From Chthonomonas calidirosea (GTDB taxonomy: Bacteria; Armatimonadota; Fimbriimonadia; Fimbriimonadales; Fimbriimonadaceae), in NCBI GenBank assembly GCA_945882415.1, contig CAMCWC010000006.1, forward strand, positions 62,001 to 126,000: DNA of 64,000 bases, in the 5' to 3' direction. Both the position numbers and the translations under genes were made by a program. Every line of letters starts with the position of its first letter. The first letter of the stretch is position 1. Under the pieces are notes generated by a model. The model ran no database searches and was not told the DNA's origin. It saw only the letters and a list, made by a program, of their open reading frames with translations. Positions 1 to 9,030 of this stretch are shown here, piece by piece.

Positions 1-440
1 GCACCGAAGTGCTCGGAATTCCGGTTCGCGGACCAATTGCCGGATTAGCCGAAGTCCGCGGCTATGCGAACTTTGCAGTCGGAAACAATCTCGCCCGAAT
101 GCGTTGGAGCGAAGAGTTTTCTCACCTTGAGTTCCCCGTAATTCAACATCCGTTCTCCTTTGTTGACCCGAACGCGACGATTCTGGAAGGGACATTCGTA
201 AGCGCGGGCGCGGTCGTCATGGTCGCGGCGCAAGTCGGGCGGCACTGCATCGTCAATACGAACTCGGCAGTTGACCACGACGTGGTGGTCGGAGATTTCG
301 TCCACGTCGGGCCTGGGGTCGCCCTTGCCGGGGGCGTGAAGGTCGGCGACCGAATACACTTAGACACCGGCGCCTCGGTGCCGTACGGAAAAATCGTTCC
401 CAGCGATACCGTGGTTCCTGCGGGATCAACTTTCTTATGA
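1..440 (+). CDS. NeuD/PglD-like sugar O/N-acetyltransferase (5' end outside window)
   Basis: The frame is already open at base 3, so the gene is cut by the left edge; the GTG at 9 is merely the first start-like codon. The visible part is a C-terminal left-handed beta-helix of hexapeptide repeats. The motif 'VNTNSAVDHDVVVGDF' (about residues 80-95) matches the region of PglD/NeuD-type acetyltransferases that carries the catalytic histidine. These enzymes transfer acetyl from acetyl-CoA to an amino or hydroxyl group of a nucleotide sugar or sialic acid in the cytoplasm. The stop overlaps the next start (ATGA), and downstream come a 4,6-dehydratase, a ketoreductase and a lipid-phosphate sugar transferase. 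A role in making an N-acetylated surface sugar is therefore likely; the exact substrate cannot be read from this fragment. Confidence 0.75.
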   Translation, partial: TEVLGIPVRGPIAGLAEVRGYANFAVGNNLARMRWSEEFSHLEFPVIQHPFSFVDPNATILEGTFVSAGAVVMVAAQVGRHCIVNTNSAVDHDVVVGDFVHVGPGVALAGGVKVGDRIHLDTGASVPYGKIVPSDTVVPAGSTFL

Positions 441-1423
441 TTCAAGTTCCTCCTGCCCTTCCCGGAAAGCGCCTTCTCATCACCGGTGGTACTGGCCTGT
501 ACGGACTGACCGCGCTTAAGTGGTTGCCCCAGCTTCAGGTGGCCTCGCTCCGGCTGATGTCACGAAGTGTTGAGCGTCAAGCCGCTTTGCAGGCGCTTTT
601 TCCGAACGCGGCCGCTGAGTTCGTCGCGGGAGACATTCAGAACCCTGACGACTGCCGCGTGGCCTTAGAAGGCATCGACTGGGTGATTCATGCCGCGGCA
701 GAAAAGAGTGTCCCGGCTTGCGAAGCTAATCCGGCCGAAGCAGTTCGGGTCAATGCCCTCGCCGCCGATGTGCTCATGGGGCAAGCGCAACTCGCTGGAG
801 TCGAGCGAATGATTTCGGTGAGCTCGGACAAAGCGGTCCAGCCATCTGGTTGCATGGGAATCACAAAAGCGCTGATGGAGAAACTCATGCGAGCGCGTGC
901 GGCAAACAGCACCGGCACAAAGTTTTCCGCGATCCGGTTCGGCAACATGCTCGATTCGCCGGGGTCGGTGGTTCCGCTATTCGTGAGACTGATTTCGGAA
1001 GGAAAGGGATTGAACGTTACCGATCCCGAAATGACGCGCTTCCTTTCAACCCCGGACGAGGTTCTCGCTCTTACGCTTGAGGCTCTTGCACGCACGGAAA
1101 CCGGTGGTGAGATCTTTGCGGCCAACACGGGTGGAGCGACCATTCTCGACCTCGCGAATGGCATCGCTGACTTGATGAATGCGAAACCGGAGATCACCAT
1201 CGTTGGCGCACGACCGGGCGAACGCAAGCACGAAACGATGCTGGCGGCCGAGGAACGGTCGATCGCGGAAGACCTCGGATCGATTTTCCGGTTAATGCCA
1301 AGCTCCCCTCCAGCATCGGACTTGCCTGATCCGCTCACTTCGGCCAACTGTCATCGTCTCGAAGGAGAGGAGTTGCGGTCTAAACTCGCAAGTCTCGATT
1401 CGCTCATGAGGGTAACTGCTTGA
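437..1423 (+). CDS. UDP-GlcNAc 4,6-dehydratase-like polysaccharide biosynthesis protein (short CapD/PseB type)
   Basis: This is a short-chain dehydrogenase/reductase of 328 residues. It has the Rossmann motif GGTGLYG at 17-23, the SSDKA motif at 129-133, and MGITK at 140-144 where many relatives have YGATK. Methionine in place of tyrosine is known in the long CapD/WbpM/PglF branch, and lysine 144 is kept. Such enzymes remove water from UDP-GlcNAc to give UDP-4-keto-6-deoxy sugars, the first committed step toward FucNAc, QuiNAc or bacillosamine. At 328 residues it lacks the membrane domain of WbpM/PglF. It overlaps both neighbours by 4 bp, indicating translational coupling in a polysaccharide operon. 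The family is clear; the stereochemistry of the product (5-retaining or 5-inverting) is not. Confidence 0.82.
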   Translation: MIQVPPALPGKRLLITGGTGLYGLTALKWLPQLQVASLRLMSRSVERQAALQALFPNAAAEFVAGDIQNPDDCRVALEGIDWVIHAAAEKSVPACEANPAEAVRVNALAADVLMGQAQLAGVERMISVSSDKAVQPSGCMGITKALMEKLMRARAANSTGTKFSAIRFGNMLDSPGSVVPLFVRLISEGKGLNVTDPEMTRFLSTPDEVLALTLEALARTETGGEIFAANTGGATILDLANGIADLMNAKPEITIVGARPGERKHETMLAAEERSIAEDLGSIFRLMPSSPPASDLPDPLTSANCHRLEGEELRSKLASLDSLMRVTA

Positions 1424-2382
1424 AGATTCTGATCACCGGAGCAACTGGCTTCATTGGCCGACACGTTTGCGAGCGCCTTTCGGGCCATTCGATCCGGGTC
1501 GCGGTTCGAGACGCGTTTGCAGTTGACCGATTGCCGAAGGGCGTCGATCACTTTGAGGTTGGCTCCATCGGTCCGGAGACGAACTGGTCCCGAGCCCTAC
1601 ACGGCGTCGATGCGGTGGTGCACCTCGCGGCCCGAGCACACGTTCTCAACGAGACTTCCGCTGACCCATTGGCCGAGTTCCGAAAAGTCAACCGTCAGGG
1701 AACGGTGACGTTGGCGAAGGCCGCTAAAGCCGCTGGCGTCAAGCGATTCGTTTTCATGAGCTCGATTGGCGTGAATGGTAACGGCCAGGGTCCCGACTAT
1801 TCCGGCGCGGGCTATCGCGGCACGGACGATCCCCAGCCGCACGACCTATATGCCATTAGTAAGCGAGAAGCGGAGGACGAACTTGCTCGGATCGAAGGGT
1901 TGGAAATCGTCAATATCCGTCCGCCGTTGGTGTACGGTCCGGACGTTCCAGGCAACATGCGCAGTCTGTTAGGGATTGTTTGGAAGGGGGTGCCGCTGCC
2001 GCTGGCTTCGGCGAAGAACCGACGTAGTTTTGTCGGCGTTCGAAACCTTGCGGACTTTGTTGCAGTGTGCACAGAAAGCCCGGCGGCAGCTGGGAAGACA
2101 CTGACCGTCGCCGATCCGGAAGTGATTTCGACTCCTGAGCTTCTGACCATTCTTGGGCGCGGGCTTGAGAAGCCGGCAAAGCTGTTGCCCTTCCCAGTCG
2201 GACTTGCTTCGTTCGCGGCCAAGGTGGCGCGGAAGCAGAAAGCCTTCGATTCCTTGTTCGGCTCGCTCGTCGTCGATTCCTCCCAGGCATACGAAGTCCT
2301 AGGCTGGAAGGCGCCTCACGCGCTTGAAGCTGGGATGCTTGAGATGGCCCAGCATTATCGAACGGAAAGGATGAAAGATTGA
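1420..2382 (+). CDS. NAD-dependent epimerase/4-ketoreductase (WbpV/GalE-like)
   Basis: An extended SDR enzyme of 320 residues with the cofactor motif GATGFIG at 7-13, an SSIGV strand around 114, and the catalytic pair Y144/K148 (YAISK). It starts with TTG inside the stop of the preceding gene (TTGA). Family members next to a WecA/WbpL-type transferase usually reduce the 4-keto group of UDP-4-keto-6-deoxy-GlcNAc, giving UDP-FucNAc or UDP-QuiNAc. The order dehydratase, ketoreductase, lipid-phosphate transferase here is the classic O-antigen arrangement. A 4-epimerase function is the main alternative. The cofactor-binding part is clear; substrate assignment rests on the neighbours. Confidence 0.8.
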   Translation: MKILITGATGFIGRHVCERLSGHSIRVAVRDAFAVDRLPKGVDHFEVGSIGPETNWSRALHGVDAVVHLAARAHVLNETSADPLAEFRKVNRQGTVTLAKAAKAAGVKRFVFMSSIGVNGNGQGPDYSGAGYRGTDDPQPHDLYAISKREAEDELARIEGLEIVNIRPPLVYGPDVPGNMRSLLGIVWKGVPLPLASAKNRRSFVGVRNLADFVAVCTESPAAAGKTLTVADPEVISTPELLTILGRGLEKPAKLLPFPVGLASFAAKVARKQKAFDSLFGSLVVDSSQAYEVLGWKAPHALEAGMLEMAQHYRTERMKD

Positions 2383-3410
2383 ATACCACCATCGGAATCG
2401 GCGCTCTTGTTGCGGCTTTGGTCGCGTCTGCTGGTCTCACGGGACTCGTGCGATCGTTCGCGCTGAAGAAGAAAGTCATGGATGTCGCGAACGAGCGCAG
2501 CATGCACACTGTGCCGACCCCTCGGGGCGGCGGAGCGGCCATCGCGATCGTGTACTTGCTCGCGGTTTTGGGGCTTTTCGTCGGTGGAATTCTTCCAGGT
2601 AGCCATGCAATCGGCCTTGGCCTCGGAGGTGCGCTGATCGCTGGCACGGGCTGGCTGGATGACCGAATGGATCTTCCTTTCCGGGTTCGCTTGCTGGTTC
2701 AGGCAGGAAGCGCGGGGTTGGCGGTTTGGGCGCTCGGCGGCTTGCCAGAGATGAACCTTGGATTCACCACGCTCTCGCTCGGCTGGTTCGGCAATCTGTT
2801 CGCCGTTATCACCGTGGTTTGGCTCATCAATCTTTTCAACTTCATGGACGGCATCGACGGGATGTCCGGGCAAGAAGCGGTGCTGGTTGGCGGCGCAATG
2901 GGATTTGTACTCTTCAAGAGTGAGGTCTTCGGCGCTGCTTGGGCCGCTTGGCTGCTTGCCGCGGCAGCGGCGGGCTTTTTGTTCTGGAACTGGCCCCCAG
3001 CAAAGATTTTCATGGGCGACGTAGGTTCGACCCTCAATGGCTATTCGTTCGGCGTGCTTGCGTTGATTGGTCTCAAGTCCGGCGTTGGGATGTTCGTTTG
3101 GTTGCTCATCATCGGCGCGTTCTTCTGCGATGCTACGGTGACCCTGATCTGCCGAATCCTCAACAAAGAGAATCCATCGCAAGCGCACCGGACGCACGCG
3201 TTTCAGGTCGCGGCGACCCGGGCCAAGAAGCATCTTCCGGTTACGGTTGCCTACATCTTCGTGAACGTTGCGTTTCTGTTCCCGCTGGCGTATCTGGCTT
3301 GGACGCGAACGGAGTATGCAGGCTACGCCGGAGCTGTCGGATTGGGCATCCTCGCGATCCTCGTTTTCCGCACGCGTGGCGGAATAAAGGGACCAATTCC
3401 GGCAAAGTAA
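2379..3410 (+). CDS. Undecaprenyl-phosphate GlcNAc-1-P-type transferase (WecA/WbpL/MraY family)
   Basis: A polytopic membrane protein of 343 residues belonging to glycosyltransferase family 4. It shows the family's active-site landmarks: the DD pair at 94-95, NFMDGIDG at 154-161, FMGDVGS at 211-217 with the key aspartate D214, and HRTH at 270-273, equivalent to the cytosolic histidine motif. These enzymes place a phospho-amino sugar on undecaprenyl phosphate to begin O-antigen, teichoic acid or similar polymers. Start TTG lies within the stop of the ketoreductase (TTGA overlap), so it is the last gene of the operon. The ketoreductase beside it probably makes its sugar donor, as in Pseudomonas wbpV-wbpL. 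Confidence 0.85.
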   Translation: MNTTIGIGALVAALVASAGLTGLVRSFALKKKVMDVANERSMHTVPTPRGGGAAIAIVYLLAVLGLFVGGILPGSHAIGLGLGGALIAGTGWLDDRMDLPFRVRLLVQAGSAGLAVWALGGLPEMNLGFTTLSLGWFGNLFAVITVVWLINLFNFMDGIDGMSGQEAVLVGGAMGFVLFKSEVFGAAWAAWLLAAAAAGFLFWNWPPAKIFMGDVGSTLNGYSFGVLALIGLKSGVGMFVWLLIIGAFFCDATVTLICRILNKENPSQAHRTHAFQVAATRAKKHLPVTVAYIFVNVAFLFPLAYLAWTRTEYAGYAGAVGLGILAILVFRTRGGIKGPIPAK

Positions 3411-3418
3411 CGAAAAGT

Positions 3419-3432
3419 CCCCGTTTGCGGGG
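3419..3432 (+). terminator. Weak hairpin after polysaccharide operon
   Basis: CCCC-GTTTGC-GGGG (5 bp at most, if the flanking base is counted) lies 8 bases after the transferase stop. No T-run follows, so it may be only a weak or Rho-assisted terminator. The next gene probably has its own promoter. Confidence 0.3.
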
Positions 3433-3458
3433 GTCGAATTGGCTAACCTTGCCAGTAG

Positions 3459-4430
3459 ATGGAAACTTCACAGCCGCAGCGAATTGTGTTTGCCGGGACG
3501 GACGCGTACGAAGGGAAGCTTTACGTAAGCGATTTAGACGGGTCCAACAAGCGCACGATAGCTCAACTCGATGATGCCGTGCTGTTTCCTTGCTGGCATC
3601 AGGATTCAATTTACTTCTGCATTGCCGGCGACGCGGACAGCGACAAGTCCTCTACTGATTATCTCGTGAACCCCGATGGCTCGCGATTGCGCCGGCTTGG
3701 CGTGCCCGAGGGAATGCTTTTCCAGCAGTTCATCAACGATGGTCAGCGACTACTTTTCTCATCCGGGGACGGAGAGCCAATGGTATCCGTCGATCTGGAA
3801 GGCGAGGACCTTCAGTACTCGCCCGCGATTGCGTTTGATTCGCTTGCCTATGATGAATCGAAATGGATCGTGGTTCGGCAAGACGATGAGGGCGAGGACG
3901 TTTACGAAGTTCATTACGCCGACGGTCGCGAACCCTGGGAGCTAGAGGATCTGCTCAATGTGGGCGGCAGCGTGTACTGGTCGGGGACCTCATCAGCATT
4001 CTTCCTGGTTCGGGAAGACGATGAGTTTGAGCACGGCCTGTACTTAGGGGACAGCGAGACGCAGACGGTTACCGAGTTGGACCTGCCCGTTTGCGCCGCG
4101 ATGAACGCGCGCTGGTCGCCCGATGGCACGCAGATCGCGATGATCGGCGCACTTCCGATTGACGAAGAATCGCCAGACGATGAAGCCGTTGATCCCATTT
4201 CGCTCTTCATCATGGACGCTGATGGCACGAATGTCCGACAGCTATCGCAGCACGAGACCTACCAAGACTGCATCGCTTGGTCGTTGGACTCGAAGCATGT
4301 CTTTGTGAGCGAGGACCTGGATGACAGCGACGAGTCGATGCCGTACTTGCATCGATACGACGTGGAATCGGGCGAAGGCACGGTTGTGCCGACGGAGACT
4401 TCAGTCTGGCACTTCGCGCTTAGCGCCTGA
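3459..4430 (+). CDS. TolB-like WD40/beta-propeller protein
   Basis: A protein of 323 residues built from repeated beta-blade motifs of the TolB/PD40 kind: 'YVSDLDGSNKRTIAQL' near 24-39, a 'YLVNPDGSRLRRL' blade near 68, 'WSPDGTQIAMIGAL' near 217 and 'FIMDADGTNVRQL' near 249. No signal peptide is visible, so it looks cytoplasmic, unlike the periplasmic TolB partner of Pal. Composition is rich in Asp and Glu. A possible -10 box (TAACCT, 3444-3449) lies 9 bases before the ATG. It stands alone and faces the next gene across a strong terminator. Function unknown: propellers of this kind bind proteins or, when fused, gate peptidases. Confidence 0.65.
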   Translation: METSQPQRIVFAGTDAYEGKLYVSDLDGSNKRTIAQLDDAVLFPCWHQDSIYFCIAGDADSDKSSTDYLVNPDGSRLRRLGVPEGMLFQQFINDGQRLLFSSGDGEPMVSVDLEGEDLQYSPAIAFDSLAYDESKWIVVRQDDEGEDVYEVHYADGREPWELEDLLNVGGSVYWSGTSSAFFLVREDDEFEHGLYLGDSETQTVTELDLPVCAAMNARWSPDGTQIAMIGALPIDEESPDDEAVDPISLFIMDADGTNVRQLSQHETYQDCIAWSLDSKHVFVSEDLDDSDESMPYLHRYDVESGEGTVVPTETSVWHFALSA

Positions 4431-4445
4431 CGGAAACAAAAAAAT

Positions 4446-4469
4446 GGCGTCCGCAGTATTGCGGACGCC
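4446..4469. terminator. Strong intrinsic terminator, probably bidirectional
   Basis: A perfect 10-bp stem GGCGTCCGCA/TGCGGACGCC with a 4-base loop. An A-run sits on its left and a TTTTT run begins 7 bases to its right. It lies between the convergent TolB-like gene and the secreted unknown gene and could serve both. Confidence 0.85.
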
Positions 4470-4537
4470 TGATGTACTTTTTGGTAAGTCAATTGCCAAC
4501 TCCTCCGTCTGAGTTCCTAAGCTGCTACAGACAAGAT

Positions 4538-5092
4538 TTATTCGCCAAAGAGCTGGAAGTTCGGTTGACCAGAATTGAATGCACGAACGTTTGCGACTGT
4601 GAGCTCTGACTGTTTTCCAACATTTGACGATCGCGTCTCAACAGTTAAGGAGTTGGGCATCGGACTTCCATTAACTGTTGAAATCAAAATGCCGTCTAAA
4701 TAGATTCTGGTGATCGACGTGTTGCTCCAGATTAGCATAGAGTGCCACTCAGAATCGGCCTTTCTAGACCACAGCTGTTCCGTACCTCGGAACAATGTCA
4801 TCGCGCCGTAGTAAGCATCCGCACCAATCCAAACACTTTCCCGTGCGTCGCGCCGTAGTGTGATACTTACACCACCCGGTCGAAGGACACCGTACTTGAA
4901 AATGTAGCTGACTTGCCACGGTCCACCGTTTGAGAATTTTAGTTGGCGGTGTGCCGATGCAAACTGGTTTGATTCTGATTGCCCCGAATTGTCTATTCGC
5001 AGGACGTCATTCTCAACCGTCGCAATGTTTGCACGGGCAACTGCTGTCCACGGACCTACAGAGAGTGATAGGAGCGCGATCGTTACTGTCAC
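4538..5092 (-). CDS. Secreted protein of unknown function, possible lectin-like fold
   Basis: A protein of 184 residues beginning with GTG; an in-frame stop lies two codons upstream, which fixes this start. The N-terminus 'MTVTIALLSLSVGPW' followed by 'AVARA' looks like a signal peptide cleaved near residue 20. The rest is beta-rich: 'WQVSYIFKYG', 'WHSMLIWSNTSITRIYLDG' and 'STVNGSPMPNSLTVETR' resemble strands of concanavalin/LamG-type jelly-rolls, where a short 'DG' hairpin follows a ligand-facing strand. That resemblance is by eye only. A -10-like TAGGAT sits 5 bases before the GTG. It is a single gene between a terminator and typA. I do not recognise a named family. Confidence 0.55.
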   Translation of the reverse strand: MTVTIALLSLSVGPWTAVARANIATVENDVLRIDNSGQSESNQFASAHRQLKFSNGGPWQVSYIFKYGVLRPGGVSITLRRDARESVWIGADAYYGAMTLFRGTEQLWSRKADSEWHSMLIWSNTSITRIYLDGILISTVNGSPMPNSLTVETRSSNVGKQSELTVANVRAFNSGQPNFQLFGE

Positions 5093-5176
5093 GACTCATC
5101 CTATCACTTCTTTCTTGGGACGCCAAATACAAGGTTGCCCCCTCGTTTGCTCAGCGAAAAGGGCTAACGACTTGGT

Positions 5177-7015
5177 TCAGACGATTCCGGCCATGTCGTT
5201 GCGGCGCTCAGAAACGCGTCGCTCGGAGTGGTCGAGAACCTTCTTTCGGAAGCGAAGCTGCTTTGGAGTGCACTCCAGAAGTTCGTCGTCGCGGAGCCAG
5301 GACAGCGCCTGTTCCAGCGAGAACTCCTTGTGGGAGTCCAGAACGGCAGTCTGCTCGGCGTTTGCCGATCGGATGTTCGTCGCGGCCTTTTCTTTCGTGG
5401 CGTTGACAATCATGTCTTCGTCTCGCGAACAAGCGCCGACGATCATTCCGGCGTATAGCTCGGTTCCGACCGGATAGAAGAGGGTTCCGCGGACCTGGAC
5501 GTCCTCATACGCGTACCGTGTGAGCTTTCCGGTGTCCTTCGAGATCAGCGATCCTTGGGTTCGGCTTTCGACTTCGCCGGTGTACTGCCGATAGCCATCA
5601 AACAGCGAGCCCATAATTCCGAGCCCTCGGGTGAGGGTGAGGTAGTTCGATCGGAAACCGATCAAGCCGCGGGTTGGGATCGAGTACTGAAGGATTGAGT
5701 TGCCGGAGTCGTTCTGGCGCATGTCCAGCATTTCTCCCTTTCGGCGAGCCAAGTCTTCCATGACGGAGCCGACGCTGTCGGTCGGCATTTCGAGGGTGGC
5801 TAGCTCGAACGGCTCTTCAATCTTGCCTTCGGCGTTTCGGGTGAAGATAACCTGCGGGCGCGAAATTTGCATTTCGTAGCCTTCTCGTCGCATCGTTTCA
5901 ATAAGAACGGCGAGCTGGAGTTCGCCTCGTGCCTTCACCTTAACGGTGTCGGATGGGGCGTTCGGGTCGATCTTGACGGAAACGGAAACTGCCTCTTCCT
6001 TCTGCAATCGCTCTTTGATCTTGTGGATCGTGAGGAACTTACCGCCGTCTTTACTGGCGAGCGGCGAGTTGTTCGCGTAGAAGTTCATGCTGAGCGTGCT
6101 TGGCTCAACTCGGATTGGCTCGAGGGCTTCCGAGGTGTCAACGTGGCAAATCGTGTCTGAGATGAGAACGTTGTCGAGTCCGGCGAGCATCGCGATGTCG
6201 CCAGCAGCAACGCTTTCGACTTCCTTCAGCTGAATGCCTTCGTAGATCCAAAGCTTGGTGACGTTAAAGGCGTTCTTCTTGGTGATGTCCTCTCGAAGCA
6301 TCTCGACTCGGTCGCCGACGGCGACCGTTCCGCGAAGGACCTTTCCACCGAACATGCGGCCAAGGTAATCGCTGTAGTCAAGGTTGTTAACCTGTAGTCG
6401 GAAGGCACCTTCCGCCTCAACTCGGGGAGCCGGGATTTCCCGAAGGATCATCTCGTAAAGCAACCGAAGGTCCATTTCTGGTCCGTCGGGAGTTTCTCGG
6501 GCAAAGCCTGATGCGCCGGATCCGTAGAGGTGAGGGAAGAAGAGGTCTTCCTCGTTCGCGCCAAGGTCAATAAACAGGTCGAGCGTCTTGTCGTAGGCCT
6601 CGGCCGGTCGAGCGAACTCTCGGTCAATCTTGTTGACGAACACGATTGGCTTCAGCTTGTTTTCGAAAGCTTTCTTGAGCACGAATCGCGTTTGCGGCAT
6701 CGGGCCTTCGTTGGCGTCAACGATGAGGAGAACGCCGTCTACCATGCTCAATACTCGTTCGACTTCGCCGCCAAAGTCAGCGTGACCTGGGGTGTCGACG
6801 ATGTTGATTTTCGTGTCTTGATAGCGGACACTAGCAACCTTGGAAAGGATGGTAATTCCTTTTTCTCGCTCAAGGTCGTTGGAGTCCATGACCCGGTTGG
6901 CCATGTGCTGATTTTCACGGAAAAGACCCGCCTGCTTGAAGATGGCATCGACCAGCGTAGTTTTGCCGTGGTCAACGTGAGCAATGATGCCAATATTACG
7001 GATCTTTTGGGACAT
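5177..7015 (-). CDS. typA: Translational GTPase TypA/BipA
   Basis: The full-length protein (612 residues, normal for the family) has the G1 P-loop AHVDHGKT at 12-19, the switch region '[13 protein letters not shown]' near 44-56, G3 DTPGHADF and G4 NKID. Elongation-factor domains 2, 3 and 5 and the TypA-specific C-terminal domain ('[15 protein letters not shown]', '[10 protein letters not shown]'-like end) follow. TypA binds the ribosome in its GTP form and helps 50S assembly and growth under stress or cold. It is transcribed alone, just after yqgF, from a TACAAT -10 box that leaves only 8 bases before the ATG; those bases (AAGAGGGT) include a GAGG that could still act as a ribosome-binding sequence. 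Confidence 0.97.
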   Translation of the reverse strand: MSQKIRNIGIIAHVDHGKTTLVDAIFKQAGLFRENQHMANRVMDSNDLEREKGITILSKVASVRYQDTKINIVDTPGHADFGGEVERVLSMVDGVLLIVDANEGPMPQTRFVLKKAFENKLKPIVFVNKIDREFARPAEAYDKTLDLFIDLGANEEDLFFPHLYGSGASGFARETPDGPEMDLRLLYEMILREIPAPRVEAEGAFRLQVNNLDYSDYLGRMFGGKVLRGTVAVGDRVEMLREDITKKNAFNVTKLWIYEGIQLKEVESVAAGDIAMLAGLDNVLISDTICHVDTSEALEPIRVEPSTLSMNFYANNSPLASKDGGKFLTIHKIKERLQKEEAVSVSVKIDPNAPSDTVKVKARGELQLAVLIETMRREGYEMQISRPQVIFTRNAEGKIEEPFELATLEMPTDSVGSVMEDLARRKGEMLDMRQNDSGNSILQYSIPTRGLIGFRSNYLTLTRGLGIMGSLFDGYRQYTGEVESRTQGSLISKDTGKLTRYAYEDVQVRGTLFYPVGTELYAGMIVGACSRDEDMIVNATKEKAATNIRSANAEQTAVLDSHKEFSLEQALSWLRDDELLECTPKQLRFRKKVLDHSERRVSERRNDMAGIV

Positions 7016-7023
7016 ACCCTCTT

Positions 7024-7029
7024 ATTGTA
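7024..7029 (-). promoter_or_regulatory. -10 box of typA, start codon 8 bases downstream
   Basis: TACAAT on the minus strand, 8 bases before the typA ATG. One of the TANNNT-N6-8-start arrangements repeated in this window; transcription would begin at or within a few bases of the start codon. Confidence 0.6.
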
Positions 7030-7045
7030 CCGGGCTGAGCCCGTC

Positions 7046-7459
7046 TTAACTCTCTGTTAACACACGCTCCGCAAGAATATAGGCCACGTAGTCATCCACT
7101 GGGACCGGTGGAAGTTGCAGCGTACTGGGCAAAAATCGTCGCCAACCCTGCCTAGGATTGAACTCCCAATACCTTTCGCGGGCCGCCAAACTCGTGTTGG
7201 TTTCATCCACGACGAGTACCGCCATGCTAGGCATTTGTTGTCGCACGAGGTGGACAATTGGCTGCGAATGGGTGCCGCCGCCGATGATGACCATGTCGAA
7301 TGGTGCAACGGCGAAAGCCTCGTGGAGCTTGTACAATACGTCGTCGGTGGGGCATATTTCGCTCCAAAGCCGGGTCAAGTGAAAGTCGGCGTTTCGATGC
7401 ACCAGAGCCATCCCGCACTTGTGAGTTCCGGGGTCAATCGCCAGCACCGATTTTTCCAT
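7046..7459 (-). CDS. YqgF/RuvX-like RNase H-fold nuclease (cyanobacterial-type pre-16S rRNA nuclease family)
   Basis: The frame opens further upstream, but the protein begins convincingly at the ATG at 7459 ('MEKSVLAIDPGTHKCGMALV'), giving 137 residues. The N-terminal AIDPGTxKxGxA strand carries the first catalytic aspartate of the RuvC/RNase H fold. 'VIIGGGT' and 'VVDETNTSLAARERYW' supply the later acidic motif, and 'PVDDYVAYILAERVL' the last. This matches the YqgF branch known next to DUF3084 in cyanobacteria, which is distinct from canonical RuvX. It probably trims pre-16S rRNA or resolves branched DNA; which one cannot be told. It lies 19 bases after the DUF3084 gene as the last member of the lpt operon. 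Confidence 0.78.
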   Translation of the reverse strand: MEKSVLAIDPGTHKCGMALVHRNADFHLTRLWSEICPTDDVLYKLHEAFAVAPFDMVIIGGGTHSQPIVHLVRQQMPSMAVLVVDETNTSLAARERYWEFNPRQGWRRFLPSTLQLPPVPVDDYVAYILAERVLTES

Positions 7460-7478
7460 GTTACGTCGAAATGATGGC

Positions 7479-9023
7479 TTAGAAAACTTTGAATCGCAGG
7501 CGAACGACATCGCTTGCCCGGGTTTCTTCATCGGCCTGAGCGCGGAGGAAAACTTGTCGATCGGCTTTACGGATCGTGCTCACCAGTTCCAGCATTTCTT
7601 CCGTGCTCACTTCACCAAACGGACGCTCGGAGCCAGAGCGTGGAATCACTTGGTCTTTGGCGACTCTTGTTGCTAAGCGCTCGGAGAGGAACGAGACAAC
7701 TTGGCGGAAGATGGCGGGCTCGTCCTTTGATCCATCGATCCGAGTTTCGGCCAGGTTTGCGCCGGCCTTATAGATGATCGGATTCTTGAAGACGCCGATT
7801 TCAATGCTGACCGGTTCGCCTTCAAAGGCATTCAAGCTGGAATAGGCAACGATAACCTGTGCTTCGGCCTGACCAACCAATTGGCGCACGATGCTCGCGC
7901 GGATTTCGCTTGCTGGAATGTTTTGTTTGGTGATGACATCTTGGTGGTCAACGATGTCTGCCGAATCGTACTGGCCGTTCGACTTTGCCCCTCGACCGGT
8001 GGCGACGGTTCGGGCCATGCTGAGGAAGACATCGACCGACCGCCTCGCGCTTTCGACCGTTAGATTTTCGGCGACCGGCAACCGCACCACTTCTTCGCCG
8101 ATCTTGAATGTCATGGGCGCCTTGCGTGCGGCGGCGAACGTTGAACCGAGCATTTGGTTGTAGGAGACCGCCAAGCGATAGTCGGCTTGTACGGAGTTCA
8201 GTTGGGTTTCGAGCCGACCCAACTCGCGTTGGGTCCGTTCGAGATCGCTCTTCGAACGGTCCAGTTCGCCTTCGACCAGTTTGCGCTCGCCGGTCAGCCG
8301 TGCAGCTTCGGCTTGCAGAACTTTAATTTCCCCCTCTTGTTTTGCGATGTCTGCGCTGAGCTCCGAGTTCTGAGATGTGAGTTCGTAGTTCTTACGGTTG
8401 ACATCATTGAACTCTTTAACTGCGGTGAAGCGGTCCGTCTTTGCGCGTTTGATTTCAAGTTGAACTTGGTCCAGAGTCTTTTTGGCCGTAGTGAGGGAGG
8501 CCTGGCGCTGCTCAAGCTGCTTCAAGTTTTCGGATTCGCGGCGATCAAGTTCTGCGACGCGAGACTCGAATTTTCTAACGTCGGCGCGAAGGCGGGTTAC
8601 GGTCTCGGTTTGCGTAGAGATCGATTTTCGCTGGGTTTCAATCTGAGCCTTCAACCGACTGGCCTGCGCCGTAAGCACATAGTTTCGGCTCACGAGGTTC
8701 TTGTTCGACATTTCGAGCTTGGTTCCTTCCGCCTCCAGACTGGTGACTTTGTCTCGGGTCACGTTGAGCTGTTCTAGCGCTTGTCGGCCATAGAGGAGCC
8801 ATCGCCGCACGTCTTTGCTGGCAAACGCCACCAGCGCGATCGTGGAGCCGGAAACGACCATTCCTGTGAGGACAACGCCGAAAATTGCGACGTGCTTGGG
8901 CCGCATCTTCCCCACGGATAGCCGCTTCTTGCCTAGCTTCCGTCCTAAGTTATCGGCAACGTAAGCGATGAATCCGCTGACGCCAACGATGCCGAGAAGA
9001 AATCCAATCGTTAGGAAATCCAA
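7479..9023 (-). CDS. DUF3084 membrane protein with long coiled coil
   Basis: A protein of 514 residues with two N-terminal membrane segments (about 4-24 and 46-69). A coiled coil rich in E, K, Q and R then runs from roughly 80 to 270, followed by a globular C-terminal domain ('SAEAR'-type helix, 'VIVAYSSLNAFEGEPVSIEIGVFKNP'-like strands). The layout matches DUF3084 proteins, known mainly from cyanobacteria, with no experimental function. It probably sits in the inner membrane and extends its coiled coil into the periplasm or cytoplasm. Start is TTG at 9023, 7 bases after lptF. Being between lptF and yqgF suggests it belongs to envelope assembly, but that is context only. Confidence 0.75.
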   Translation of the reverse strand: MDFLTIGFLLGIVGVSGFIAYVADNLGRKLGKKRLSVGKMRPKHVAIFGVVLTGMVVSGSTIALVAFASKDVRRWLLYGRQALEQLNVTRDKVTSLEAEGTKLEMSNKNLVSRNYVLTAQASRLKAQIETQRKSISTQTETVTRLRADVRKFESRVAELDRRESENLKQLEQRQASLTTAKKTLDQVQLEIKRAKTDRFTAVKEFNDVNRKNYELTSQNSELSADIAKQEGEIKVLQAEAARLTGERKLVEGELDRSKSDLERTQRELGRLETQLNSVQADYRLAVSYNQMLGSTFAAARKAPMTFKIGEEVVRLPVAENLTVESARRSVDVFLSMARTVATGRGAKSNGQYDSADIVDHQDVITKQNIPASEIRASIVRQLVGQAEAQVIVAYSSLNAFEGEPVSIEIGVFKNPIIYKAGANLAETRIDGSKDEPAIFRQVVSFLSERLATRVAKDQVIPRSGSERPFGEVSTEEMLELVSTIRKADRQVFLRAQADEETRASDVVRLRFKVF

Positions 9024-9030
9024 AGTGCTC

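Noticed and set aside
688-1347. 219-codon minus-strand frame
   Set aside because: Antisense to the dehydratase gene with no recognisable features.
2355-3233. 292-codon minus-strand frame
   Set aside because: Lies wholly opposite the WecA/WbpL-type transferase, whose motifs are unmistakable; low-complexity charged product.
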